From ANME-2 cluster archaeon (GTDB lineage Archaea; Halobacteriota; Methanosarcinia; Methanosarcinales; Methanocomedenaceae): a stretch of DNA of 16,543 nt. Position 1 is the first letter of the stretch. Each line of letters starts with the position of its first letter. The stretch covers positions 1-16,543 of the forward strand of contig JAMJFQ010000039.1 of assembly GCA_023544605.1 (NCBI GenBank). The letters run 5' to 3'. The position numbers were made by a program, and so were the translations under genes. Positions 1-6,648 of the stretch are shown here, in pieces. The notes below the pieces were generated by a model, which did not search any database, was not told the origin of the DNA, and saw only the letters and a program-made list of their open reading frames with translations.

Positions 1-48
1 GATATCGATGGGCGTGCTGGGGTATACATTGGACTCGCCGCCGCCTAA
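1..48 (+). CDS. 3' end of an upstream gene (partial)
   Basis: Frame 1 is open from the window edge and ends at TAA 46-48. The fifteen codons read DIDGRAGVYIGLAAA, a composition plausible for a protein C-terminus. The stop lies just before the TATA box of the next gene, as expected for a preceding same-strand gene. Fifteen residues are too few to name a family, and the open frame could be chance. Confidence 0.35.
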   Translation, partial: DIDGRAGVYIGLAAA

Positions 49-58
49 AATCGCTTAC

Positions 59-68
59 TTTATATATC
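59..68 (+). promoter_or_regulatory. TATA box of radC
   Basis: TTTATATATC followed by an A-rich run (69-77) resembles the archaeal TATA/BRE consensus. Its centre lies about 30 bp before the ATG at 93, so transcription should begin at or within a few bases of the start codon. No SD precedes the ATG, which fits a leaderless or nearly leaderless transcript. Confidence 0.55.
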
Positions 69-92
69 AAAAAAAAACTTAAGAACTCCAGC

Positions 93-779
93 ATGTCTGA
101 ATACCACATCCGGATTCAGGACATTCAGCCAAAGGACAGGCCCAGGGAGAGGCTCCTGAAGAAGGGTCCTTCGGCACTATCAGACTCCGAACTGCTGGCC
201 ATAATCCTGCGCACCGGCACAAGGGGTGAGAATGTCCTGAACCTTTGCAGCCGCATACTCTCCACATACAATATACAGCAGCTTAGCTGCGCCTCGCCAA
301 CAAAGCTGCAGGAGATACATGGCATAGGAACTGCAAAGGCCGCCGAGATGACTGCTATGTTCGAGTTGGCCCGCAGGCTTGAGACCTTCACCGAGGAAGA
401 AAAACCCCGCATCAGCAGCCCCGAGGCCGCCTACCGTTTCCTCTATCCTAAACTGCGCGAGCAGAAAAAAGAATCATTCATCGCCCTGCACCTCGACACC
501 AAGAACAAACTCCTGCGCGAGGAGACCGTATCCGTGGGCAGCCTCAATGCCAACATCGTCCACCCCCGGGAAGTGTTCAAGACCGCCATCCAGGAAAGCG
601 CCGCCGCCATCATTGTAGCACATAACCACCCCAGTGGTGACCCTACACCCAGCCAGAACGATATTGACATCACCCGTAAACTCGTCGAGACCGGACGGGT
701 GATGGGTATCGAGCTCTACGACCATATCATAATCGGCAATGGCAGGTTTCTGAGTCTAAAAGAGCAAAACCTCATATAA
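93..779 (+). CDS. radC: RadC family protein (JAB/MPN metalloprotease-like domain)
   Basis: The 228 aa product has the normal full length of bacterial RadC. Residues about 1-95 form the N-terminal helical part with a helix-hairpin-helix signature (IHGIGTAKA, around 75-83). Residues about 105-228 form the JAB/MPN domain. The zinc-site signature HNHPSGDPTPSQND is intact (177-190), giving H177, H179 and D190 as ligands, with E144-E145 as candidate catalytic acids. The family is named for DNA repair, but a RadC repair role is not secure in bacteria and its biochemical activity is unsettled. The gene is GC-richer than the AT-rich Rnf region. RadC is mainly bacterial, so acquisition by an ancestor is plausible, but this is inference. 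It converges on the minus-strand gene ending at 801, leaving a 21 bp gap. The start is fixed by the TATA box about 30 bp upstream. Confidence 0.95.
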   Translation: MSEYHIRIQDIQPKDRPRERLLKKGPSALSDSELLAIILRTGTRGENVLNLCSRILSTYNIQQLSCASPTKLQEIHGIGTAKAAEMTAMFELARRLETFTEEEKPRISSPEAAYRFLYPKLREQKKESFIALHLDTKNKLLREETVSVGSLNANIVHPREVFKTAIQESAAAIIVAHNHPSGDPTPSQNDIDITRKLVETGRVMGIELYDHIIIGNGRFLSLKEQNLI

Positions 780-800
780 CAATACTATATCCCGCTGCTA

Positions 801-1088
801 TCACGGTGGGGTGATCATGGCCCAATCCAGCATCAAGCCATCCAGTGCCATTAAAATTATCTTACTGCAACCCTCAGGCAGGTCATAGGGGAGCTCCTCA
901 TACCCGATATACAGTTCATCACCAATAGTAATCTCAGGCTGCGCCAGTTTCACCTTGCCAAACATATATTTTTGCTTTGTTTTCAGGTCCTGGACCACAA
1001 CATTACGCCATGCTTTTCCTTCGATTACATTCAGGACCGCACATTTCCTTTTGATCTTCTTCACTTCATCCGAACTTGCAGCACACAT
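801..1088 (-). CDS. Conserved-looking hypothetical protein, about 95 aa
   Basis: I do not recognise this small soluble protein. The open frame could begin at ATG 1118 (105 aa), but that codon has no SD. The internal ATG at 1088 is preceded by AAGGTGA with a 5 nt spacer, so I favour a 95 aa product starting MCAASSDEV. The N-terminus is lysine-rich (VKKIKRKC). The rest alternates beta-strand-like stretches (CAVLNVI, RNVVVQD, EITIGDELYIGY) with few helices, suggesting a small beta-barrel or OB/SH3-like fold; that is a guess from composition. Cysteines at 2, 16 and 84 do not form a recognisable metal motif. The gene is monocistronic, tail-to-tail with radC, with a GC-rich inverted repeat in its upstream region. 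Confidence 0.6.
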   Translation of the reverse strand: MCAASSDEVKKIKRKCAVLNVIEGKAWRNVVVQDLKTKQKYMFGKVKLAQPEITIGDELYIGYEELPYDLPEGCSKIILMALDGLMLDWAMITPP

Positions 1089-1142
1089 AGATTTCACCTT
1101 ATTCTTCACTTTCAGCATTTGAAGTACAATTGAACTGATATT

Positions 1143-1159
1143 GGGGTATATCTAACCCC
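1143..1159. promoter_or_regulatory. Inverted repeat GGGGT / ACCCC upstream of the 95 aa gene
   Basis: GGGGT (1143-1147) and ACCCC (1155-1159) are perfect complements separated by 7 nt, standing out in an AT-rich spacer. The repeat lies 25-55 bp before the two possible starts of the minus-strand gene, where an operator or a 5' RNA hairpin could sit. No regulator can be named. Confidence 0.3.
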
Positions 1160-1194
1160 TAATAACATTTTTCATAACATATAGAGCTTAACCT

Positions 1195-1205
1195 ATTAAA
1201 AAATA
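1195..1205 (-). terminator. Possible oligo-T terminator of thyA
   Basis: On the minus strand an uninterrupted run of six T (complement of A 1198-1203) lies about 50 nt beyond the thyA stop. Archaeal RNA polymerase can stop at T-runs without a hairpin. No stem was seen next to it. Confidence 0.35.
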
Positions 1206-1254
1206 CACGGACTATTCTGGAGCCACATTGAGCAGTTTCCTGCAACAGGCCATA

Positions 1255-1890
1255 TCATAAAATCTCTTCGACCATATCCCAATCATGCTCATAGATGTGG
1301 GCACTGGCACTGATTGTAGTTATCATCCCAGGTTTAACACCCACTTCTGCAGCAACATACTCAAGCAACCTGGACAAACCGAACAGGTTGGCCGGATACG
1401 CCCCGGCAAAATCATGGCTACGGAAAAGAGTGGTCAAATTGACCTTCCCACCCCTGATCTTGAAATCATCGATTATCATGCAGGGCACCTCATCAACCAC
1501 AGTATCAATAACAGGTATCCAGGTAACTGCCGTTGCCCTGCGGGTTGTGGGATTCTCTTTTAATTTATCTATCACGTAAGCGATCTGGTCAATCTCTCCA
1601 TTCCAGTTACGCAGACGTTGTCCATAAGTATACTCAAAATCCTGCACATTCTCACCGGTTATCAACTGCTTGGCATATTCCTCGAGCCGCTCTTCGTTCC
1701 ATGAGATGTCTTTAGGTATCCTGTCATCGTATGGGTTTTGGATAACGATCATAAGGTTCAGGTACTCGCGTATCCGGCTTCCCCGCTCGTCTGTGACCTC
1801 ATGCCCATGGTTCCAAATCAGATCAAGCCCGCGATACCAGGCATCACTGATAGTACCGGCCCGAATTATTCTGCCTATTTGAAGTGTCAT
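1255..1890 (-). CDS. thyA: Thymidylate synthase, archaeal short type
   Basis: The 211 aa protein should methylate dUMP to dTMP, with a methylene-tetrahydropterin as carbon donor (in methanogens probably the methanopterin cofactor; inference). Family hallmarks are in order: the catalytic cysteine C137 in EVPCMI; the phosphate-binding RSHD at 157-160, where the classical enzyme has RSCD or similar; N168 in YPANLFG, the residue that distinguishes dUMP enzymes from the Asp-bearing dCMP hydroxymethylases; and H198/Y200 in SAHIYEHD. R117-R118 in the TTRRATAVTW stretch match the arginines that bind phosphate from the partner subunit. At about 210 aa it is shorter than the 264 aa E. coli enzyme but normal for archaea. 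ATG 1890 is preceded by the SD GGAGATG. It is divergent from the bactofilin-like gene. Confidence 0.9.
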   Translation of the reverse strand: MTLQIGRIIRAGTISDAWYRGLDLIWNHGHEVTDERGSRIREYLNLMIVIQNPYDDRIPKDISWNEERLEEYAKQLITGENVQDFEYTYGQRLRNWNGEIDQIAYVIDKLKENPTTRRATAVTWIPVIDTVVDEVPCMIIDDFKIRGGKVNLTTLFRSHDFAGAYPANLFGLSRLLEYVAAEVGVKPGMITTISASAHIYEHDWDMVEEIL

Positions 1891-1999
1891 ATCTGCACAT
1901 CTCCGTGTTTTATGGTAACACCAAAATTTCCAAAAGTTTAAGTTAATTCAAAGTAGTTAAAGATAATGTTATTGACATGTATTCTATATTGTGATTGAC

Positions 2000-2431
2000 A
2001 TGGAACCTAAGTTCATAAAAAGACATCCGGCATCTGAAACGTTTATTATAAAAAAATGTTCTTTTTTTGAAAATGACGTTACTTTACCAGGAAATGCCAT
2101 CGTTGGTGCAGGTTCAAATTTCTGGGGAGACCTTATAATAAAAGGTAATCTTGAACTGGGCAGGGAGTCGAAAGTCAAAGGTGATGTTATTGCCGATACG
2201 GCGGTAATCAGTGCTGACTGTCAAATTGATGGCAATATCAAGGTAACTGGTAACCTCACACTGCTGGACAGGACTCGTATAGGTGGAGTAGCCAATGCCG
2301 GCGGCAATATGTTCATAAGACCCATGGTCTTTGCCAGGAGCGCCGAGTGCAATGGCGATATCCAGGTAACGGGCAAGACCGAGATCAAGAGTATCCATTC
2401 AGGCCGCAAGCTGGTCGCCCGCAAAGACTGA
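2000..2431 (+). CDS. Bactofilin-like polymer-forming protein
   Basis: The 143-146 aa product is built from short strands at regular spacing with alternating Val/Ile and Gly turns (VGAGSNFWGDLIIKGNL, VKGDVIADTAVIS, IDGNIKVTGNLTL, CNGDIQVTGKTEI), the pattern of the right-handed beta-helix of bactofilins (DUF583). In bacteria these polymerise into scaffolds at the membrane; the archaeal role is unknown. The core spans residues about 30-135, with a short basic tail (GRKLVARKD). The frame also allows GTG at 1991, but that GTG lies inside GTGAT, which matches the SD core GGTGATC and sits 4 nt before ATG 2000, so I choose 2000. Its last 33 bases overlap, tail to tail, the end of the minus-strand gene at 2399. 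There is no signal peptide. Confidence 0.75.
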   Translation: MEPKFIKRHPASETFIIKKCSFFENDVTLPGNAIVGAGSNFWGDLIIKGNLELGRESKVKGDVIADTAVISADCQIDGNIKVTGNLTLLDRTRIGGVANAGGNMFIRPMVFARSAECNGDIQVTGKTEIKSIHSGRKLVARKD

Positions 2432-3013
2432 ACATTCACGCTTTGATTCCCGGGACTTTTGGAATTCGTGTGCCTTTCTTTTGGCCACAGCATACGTGAA
2501 CAGGTACAGTTCATTTAAAAATATAGTAGAATCTTTTAGCAGTTCAGATTCAAATGTGCCTCGGGACAGGAAATCCAGCACATATATGGTGGCTATGCAG
2601 GCCTGGCTGAACTCATCAATGTCCTCGAAAACCTCGCTCACACTATTGTACGCTGATAACCATGGTTTTTTTAACACGCCGGTAAGGGCAATATCGAATG
2701 AACCCACAGGTCTAATAGCATTTATCTCCATGAGATTCTCGCGCACCAACTCGGCCTTTTTCTGGTCCCATTTCTCCAGAGGAGTAGGAGATAATTCATA
2801 TTCCTTCCAGATGTCTTCCAGCACTTTTATCAGGAATTCCTTTTTCTCTTCCAGATGGATAATATGGTAGTCAACTTTGAACCGAGGTGTACTTTGAAGA
2901 TATTCCCTTAAGAGTTCACGCAGTTTCAGGGGAGCAGGTCCTTCAAGTTCATCAATGTTCTCGAGGACTTGATATTCTCTATCACTCAGCTCTACGACAA
3001 CCCATTTTACCAT
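2399..3013 (-). CDS. Hypothetical protein, 204 aa, helical and soluble
   Basis: I do not recognise a family. The protein begins MVKWVVVELSDREYQVLENI and is rich in Glu, Leu and Lys in amphipathic spacing, so it should be mostly alpha-helical and cytoplasmic. The stretch CIATIYVLDFL (about 140-150) is hydrophobic but short, and no signal or metal motif is visible. ATG 3013 has a good SD (GGGAGAT) and a TATA box about 50 bp upstream. The gene overlaps the 3' end of the bactofilin-like gene by 33 bp. In the overlap it encodes its last residues (CSVFAGDQLAA), which are likely dispensable. A scaffold partner role beside the bactofilin would be pure speculation. Confidence 0.7.
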   Translation of the reverse strand: MVKWVVVELSDREYQVLENIDELEGPAPLKLRELLREYLQSTPRFKVDYHIIHLEEKKEFLIKVLEDIWKEYELSPTPLEKWDQKKAELVRENLMEINAIRPVGSFDIALTGVLKKPWLSAYNSVSEVFEDIDEFSQACIATIYVLDFLSRGTFESELLKDSTIFLNELYLFTYAVAKRKAHEFQKSRESKRECSVFAGDQLAA

Positions 3014-3059
3014 GTAATCTCCCAGAGGACAATATTTCTATATATTATTTGGCAGTCGA

Positions 3060-3072
3060 CCTATAAATAAAC
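3060..3072 (-). promoter_or_regulatory. TATA box for the 204 aa gene
   Basis: On the minus strand the sequence is GTTTATTTATAGG, an archaeal TATA-like element. Its centre (about 3066) predicts a start near 3040, giving a leader of about 26 nt that contains the SD of the ATG at 3013. Confidence 0.45.
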
Positions 3073-3091
3073 ACGACATTGGGATTGTTTA

Positions 3092-3184
3092 CTATGCGGC
3101 AAATAGATAATACATGACATACACTGCCATGAATATCAGTGCAAGCAGCAGTGAATCCCCTACCGGATTTCTTTTATAATGCAA
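3092..3184 (-). pseudogene. Single-helix membrane peptide: small ORF or truncated gene tail
   Basis: The minus strand encodes HYKRNPVGDSLLLALIF followed by MAVYVMYYLFAA and a TAG at 3092-3094. That is a basic flank followed by about 20 hydrophobic residues, a credible transmembrane segment. In this frame a stop occurs at 3197-3199, inside the transposase fragment. The only possible start before the helix is TTG 3184, with GAAGG too close to serve as SD. The non-transposon part ends where the transposase homology begins, so this is best read as the C-terminus of a membrane gene cut by the insertion; a genuine 30 aa protein is the alternative. Confidence 0.3.
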
Positions 3185-3928
3185 CCTTCGACCACGTTAA
3201 AAAGTGTCAAAGAAACGATGTCTGAGGTTCATTCATTGATTTCAAATCCAAATAATCTTGTGATGTACCAGGATGAGCCTCTGTTTGTCATGCCTGTGAC
3301 CATTGATGTTGGTGAATTCAGTGTGAGAGGTTATGCATATTATGATCAAAAACGTGAGCAAAGCGAGCGACACTCATTCTATAAGAGATTGTACGAGATA
3401 GCTGAGCGTATAAGAGATGTGCGGCTCAGGTCTTGGATGAGCCCTGTTAATGTTATCAAAGAGGTCGCAAAGAAAGATGCACGATATATAACCTGGAAAG
3501 TGAATGGTGACCGGTTTGAAGTGGAATTAAAGAAGAACTCAGTCTCACAAAGAGTTAACAGGATGGGACGTTTTATACTTCTTTACCAGGGCGATTTTGG
3601 GGGGGAAGAATGTCTGTCACTTTACAGAAGTAAGGATGTTGTTGAGAAGGAATTTGATAGTATAAAAAATGATCTTGAAGTGATGCCTGCTAATGTGAGA
3701 AAGGACACGACAATGAAGGGGTATCTGTTTATATGCTTCCTGTCGTTGATTTTGAGAATGCGATTGATGAAAATGATGAGGGATGCAGAGTTGTCTAAAA
3801 GATATTCAGTAGAGGCATTGATCATAGAGATTGAGAAAAACAAAGTGATGATATTGCCAGATGGGACTCAGATTGTGACTGAACAGACAAAGAGACAAAG
3901 GGAAATATTAGAGGCACTATGTGCCTAA
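3179..3928 (+). pseudogene. IS1634-type (IS4 superfamily) transposase, C-terminal remnant
   Basis: The 249 aa frame resembles the C-terminal half of IS1634-family transposases of Methanosarcina, which are usually 500-600 aa. It carries the third catalytic acid in the family signature Y-(2)-K-(3)-E-(6)-K: Y149, K152, E156 and K163 within YRSKDVVEKEFDSIK. Before it come the conserved stretches GEFSVRGYAYYD and SQRVNRMGRF; after it come KGYLFICFLSL and the C-terminal EILEALCA. The first two catalytic aspartates and the whole N-terminal half are missing, and a stop in frame precedes 3155, so the element is 5'-deleted and cannot transpose by itself. ATG 3179 has no SD and is likely just the first Met after the break. 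The family assignment rests on recalled sequence patterns; the motif itself is directly visible. Confidence 0.85.
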
Positions 3929-3932
3929 CTGA

Positions 3933-4064
3933 ATGGGAACTCAGGATAGAGAAATTTTCAAAGGTGCCCTAACATACGTATTTGGCAATTTGGCATATCT
4001 TGATGTAGTAAAATTGCTAAGCAATGGTGATGATTACTGCGAGGCAATTATTTTTGAGCATTGA
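3933..4064 (+). pseudogene. 43 aa fragment, possibly the tail of a V4R-domain protein
   Basis: Right after the transposase, a stop (TGA 3930-3932) is followed by ATG 3933 and 43 codons ending in TGA. The product (MGTQDREIFKGALTYVFG... GDDYCEAIIFEH) has a protein-like composition. The ending GDDYCEAIIF resembles the GDEYCEFVI-type end of V4R (4-vinyl-reductase) domains found in many methanogen regulators. The usual domain is far longer, so this would be a C-terminal fragment left when the IS element inserted. No SD is visible. On the minus strand of the same stretch only a 14-codon frame follows rnfB, so I prefer the plus-strand reading. Confidence 0.3.
4013..4025 (-). terminator. Weak hairpin plus T-run behind the rnf operon
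   Basis: On the minus strand ATTGC-TTA-GCAAT forms a 5 bp stem with a 3 nt loop and is followed by TTTT, about 45 nt past the rnfB stop. The stem is AT-rich and short, so this is only a candidate operon terminator. Confidence 0.3.
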
Positions 4065-4069
4065 TATGA

Positions 4070-4894
4070 TCAAGTAGCGGCCGAACTTACGAAAGGAGTA
4101 GAAGTTGTTATCGTCTTTTGAGGACATTTCTCCACACAAAGGCCGCAATGGGTGCATTTTTCCGGGTCGATCTCTGCCAGAAAGTTAGTTACTGTTATAG
4201 CTTCCACTGGGCAGTTCTTAGCACAGATACGGCATCCTATGCAGCCGAATTCGCACACTGCTTTCACATCCTTACCTTTATCCAGTGACCGGCACAACAC
4301 ATTCACATTCTCACTTTCACTTCCCAACACCAAGATATTGTTGGGACATTCATTCACGCAGACACCGCAACTCTTACACATTTTCTTATTGATATGGGGA
4401 AGCCGATTTATATCCATTGATATAGCACCGAAAGGACAGGCACGCACGCAGGTACCCCTTCCCATACATCCATAGCTACACCCTTTTTCGCCATCAGATA
4501 TCATCATGACGGCTTTGCAATCATCAATGCCGATATAATCTATTTTATCGATACAATGCACACCACCGTTACACCGTATCTTGGGATATTTCTTCTCGGC
4601 CTCTTTTACTTCCTGGCCGAGTTTTGAGCCGACCTGTTTAGCAACGTCAAAACCGCCAACAGGGCAGCCAGCAATGGGTGCTGCTTCGTTCACAACTTTT
4701 TCGGCAAAATCAGAACAGCCAGCATAACCACATGCACCACAATTGGCGCCGGGGAGCACTTCAATAACCTCTTCTACAATGGGATTGGTCTCTACTGCGA
4801 ATTTTATTGATGCCCATATAAGCACAATACCTACGAGAAATCCTATGCTTCCGATGATTATTGCTGATTCGGATATTAATAATGCTCCGTTCAT
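4070..4894 (-). CDS. rnfB: Rnf complex subunit RnfB, polyferredoxin
   Basis: RnfB receives electrons from reduced ferredoxin and passes them into the membrane Rnf complex. Residues 7-31 are one N-terminal transmembrane helix. The Fe-S domain follows with C52-x2-C55-x4-C60-x16-C77. Further cysteines (108, 114, 126, 139, 143, 149, 153) lead into ferredoxin motifs C173/176/179/183, C214/218/221/224/228 and C247/250/253/257. With 25 cysteines it could hold up to about six [4Fe-4S] clusters, more than the classical bacterial RnfB, as expected of Methanosarcina-type RnfB. ATG 4894 overlaps the rnfA stop by 4 nt and has the SD GGAGTGAT. It is the last gene of the operon. In Methanosarcina acetivorans a small membrane gene follows rnfB; here the IS scar lies in that position. 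Confidence 0.95.
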   Translation of the reverse strand: MNGALLISESAIIIGSIGFLVGIVLIWASIKFAVETNPIVEEVIEVLPGANCGACGYAGCSDFAEKVVNEAAPIAGCPVGGFDVAKQVGSKLGQEVKEAEKKYPKIRCNGGVHCIDKIDYIGIDDCKAVMMISDGEKGCSYGCMGRGTCVRACPFGAISMDINRLPHINKKMCKSCGVCVNECPNNILVLGSESENVNVLCRSLDKGKDVKAVCEFGCIGCRICAKNCPVEAITVTNFLAEIDPEKCTHCGLCVEKCPQKTITTSTPFVSSAAT

Positions 4895-5472
4895 GTAGGT
4901 ATCACTCCAAAGAAATTAACAAATGCCATGGAAAGCAATGTGGTAATAAAGAATGCATGGGGTAATCCCTGAACAGATGCAGGCACATCGAGTACATTAA
5001 CTCTTTCGCGGATAGCAGACATGAGCAGCATGACCATGGTATATCCAATACCGGCTGTGAAACCATAGAAAACGCTCTGCAAAAAACCATATTCAAGTCT
5101 AACATTGAGTACGACAACACCCAGGATCGCACAGTTTGTGGTTATCAGGGGGAGATATATCCCCAGCGACCGATAGAGCGGTGGGCTGTGTTTACGAATG
5201 ATAAATTCTACTAATTGCACAAGGGCTGCGATAATTATGATGAAACTTATGGTCGTCAGGAATGTTAGCCCAAGCGGCTGCAGGAGATAGGTGAATATCA
5301 AGAATGCAGCAGTAGACGCCAGTATCATTACAAACATTACAGCGGCAGACATACCAGCAGCGCTCTTTGTCTCTTTGGATACACCAAGGAATGAACACAG
5401 TCCAAGGAACTGGACCAGCAGGAAGTTCTTAACAAAAATCCCGTTTATGGCTATGGCAAATAAGTTGTCCAT
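4891..5472 (-). CDS. rnfA: Rnf complex subunit RnfA, membrane
   Basis: The 193 aa protein has six predicted transmembrane helices and the normal RnfA length. It pairs with RnfE in inverted topology. Family cysteines C26 (in FLGLCSFLG) and C114 (in TTNCAILG) sit in the two half-helices that, with the RnfE pair, hold the intramembrane [2Fe-2S] cluster crossing the bilayer. The motif NFLLVQFLGLCSFLGVS near the N-terminus is diagnostic of RnfA/NqrE. The SD GGGAGGTG precedes ATG 5472, 3 nt after the rnfE stop, and the gene overlaps rnfB by 4 nt, implying coupled translation. Its role in sodium transport is family knowledge. Confidence 0.95.
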   Translation of the reverse strand: MDNLFAIAINGIFVKNFLLVQFLGLCSFLGVSKETKSAAGMSAAVMFVMILASTAAFLIFTYLLQPLGLTFLTTISFIIIIAALVQLVEFIIRKHSPPLYRSLGIYLPLITTNCAILGVVVLNVRLEYGFLQSVFYGFTAGIGYTMVMLLMSAIRERVNVLDVPASVQGLPHAFFITTLLSMAFVNFFGVIPT

Positions 5473-5475
5473 TGC

Positions 5476-6093
5476 TCACACCTCCCTCAATTTTCTGATA
5501 CGCCCGTAATTTACCAGTGCCATCAAGACTCCTATGGTCATGAAGGCCCCACCCGGAAGTATCATGAATGTAGCCGGGTTGATGGGAATACTTATTAAGT
5601 GATACCCGAACAGGACGATCATCCCTGTACCCAGGAGTTCCCTAATAATACCAATTAATACAAGTACAAGTAAGAACCCTGTACCTATTCCGAAGGCATC
5701 AACTATTGAGAATTTCACAGTATTCCTGTTGGCATAGGCTTCAGCACGACCGATTATTATACAGTTGACCACGATGAGTGGAATGAAGATACCCAGTGCC
5801 TTATAGAGCGGTGGAGTATATGCTTCCATGACCATATCTATGATAGTAACGAAAGTACAGATAATAATAATGAACATGGGCAATCGTGTTATCGGAGGTA
5901 TCTGCTTTCTCAATGCTGACACCATAATATTTGAACCCAGCAGGACAAACAAAGCAGCTCCTGACATACCGAGGGCATTCTCAACCGATGTAGTAACTGC
6001 AAGGGTGGGACAGAGCCCGAGCACCAATGCAAATATTGGATTTTCCTTTATGATTCCTCTTATATATTCACCTTTAATTGTCATTTCGGCCAT
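5476..6093 (-). CDS. rnfE: Rnf complex subunit RnfE, membrane
   Basis: RnfE is the inverted partner of RnfA. Its six hydrophobic segments and the stretch NPIFALVLGLCPTLAVT are typical. The [2Fe-2S] ligands are the Cys in GLCPTLAVT and the Cys in VVNCIIIGRAEAYA (C32 and C115 of the 209 aa frame). The frame also opens at GTG 6105, directly after the rnfG stop and 6 nt behind AAGGAG. I prefer ATG 6093, 8 nt behind AGGTGG, because it leaves a normal N-terminus (MAEMTIKGEY) about 15 residues ahead of the conserved KENP. The two starts differ by four residues and both are possible. A 3 nt gap separates it from rnfA. Confidence 0.93.
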   Translation of the reverse strand: MAEMTIKGEYIRGIIKENPIFALVLGLCPTLAVTTSVENALGMSGAALFVLLGSNIMVSALRKQIPPITRLPMFIIIICTFVTIIDMVMEAYTPPLYKALGIFIPLIVVNCIIIGRAEAYANRNTVKFSIVDAFGIGTGFLLVLVLIGIIRELLGTGMIVLFGYHLISIPINPATFMILPGGAFMTIGVLMALVNYGRIRKLREV

Positions 6094-6105
6094 AATGAAT
6101 TCCAC

Positions 6106-6648
6106 CTATTTCTCCTTTTCCTGAATTTCATCCACTTTATACTGTATTGCATCTATTACAGCCTGGGACGAAATCGTAGCCCCTGTTATGGCATCAATTG
6201 CGCCGCCTTTCTTTGAAAGCATTAGTTTAGACCCTTCCACTCCTTTAAACTGTTCACCAAACCACGGTTCAACAATTTTCGCACCGAGCCCGGGAGTTTC
6301 AGCATGCGTCATGATCTTAATTCCGGTAACGGTATAATTTGTATCAATTCCGCCAGCAACCGTGATTACGCTCTGCGACCCGCTCTGGTCCCTGAAAAAA
6401 CAATATCCTATCAGACTATTGTTAACATCAAGAGCGCGGTAATAAAGTGTTTCCTCACCTGATAATACCTGATCAAAACTGACTGCTCCTGGCATTACTT
6501 CCCGCAATGCAAGTTGTCTTTGCTCTTCCTGATAAATCTTAAGCTGTACCTGTGTTGGAATATACACTGCACCAAGCACAGCTGCTGCAATTACCGATAA
6601 TAATACCAGTTTTGCCAGTGCATTCAGGTATTCTTTAGCTAACTTCAT
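6106..6648 (-). CDS. rnfG: Rnf complex subunit RnfG, covalent-FMN protein
   Basis: RnfG carries a covalently bound FMN on the outer face of the membrane and relays electrons towards MmcA. Residues about 10-30 are a transmembrane anchor; the rest is the FMN-binding domain. The flavinylation motif TGATISS is intact (155-161), with T158 the expected acceptor, and is preceded by the conserved HAETPGLG (115-122) and an acidic DAI. ApbE, the enzyme that attaches the FMN, is encoded divergently at the other end of the operon. At 180 aa the length is normal. ATG 6648 overlaps the rnfD stop by 4 nt and has a strong SD, GAGGTGAT. Confidence 0.95.
   Translation of the reverse strand: MKLAKEYLNALAKLVLLSVIAAAVLGAVYIPTQVQLKIYQEEQRQLALREVMPGAVSFDQVLSGEETLYYRALDVNNSLIGYCFFRDQSGSQSVITVAGGIDTNYTVTGIKIMTHAETPGLGAKIVEPWFGEQFKGVEGSKLMLSKKGGAIDAITGATISSQAVIDAIQYKVDEIQEKEK

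Noticed and set aside
3912..3926. AGGCAC-TAT-GTGCCT hairpin at the end of the transposase frame
   Set aside because: A perfect 6 bp stem, but it overlaps the last codons (EALCA) and is not followed by a T-run, so a terminator or IS end cannot be claimed.
3179..3928. A functional standalone gene of unknown function
   Set aside because: The Y-K-E-K transposase signature and flanking stretches identify it as half of a transposase; the missing N-terminal half makes it a relic.
4013..4064. Minus-strand start of a small membrane gene after rnfB (MLKNNCLAVIITIA)
   Set aside because: I looked here for the small gene that ends the Methanosarcina rnf operon, but the frame stops after 14 codons and has no SD.
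4152..4475. 107-codon plus-strand open frame opposite rnfB
   Set aside because: Antisense to a cysteine-rich polyferredoxin with all motifs intact; it carries no recognisable domain or SD.
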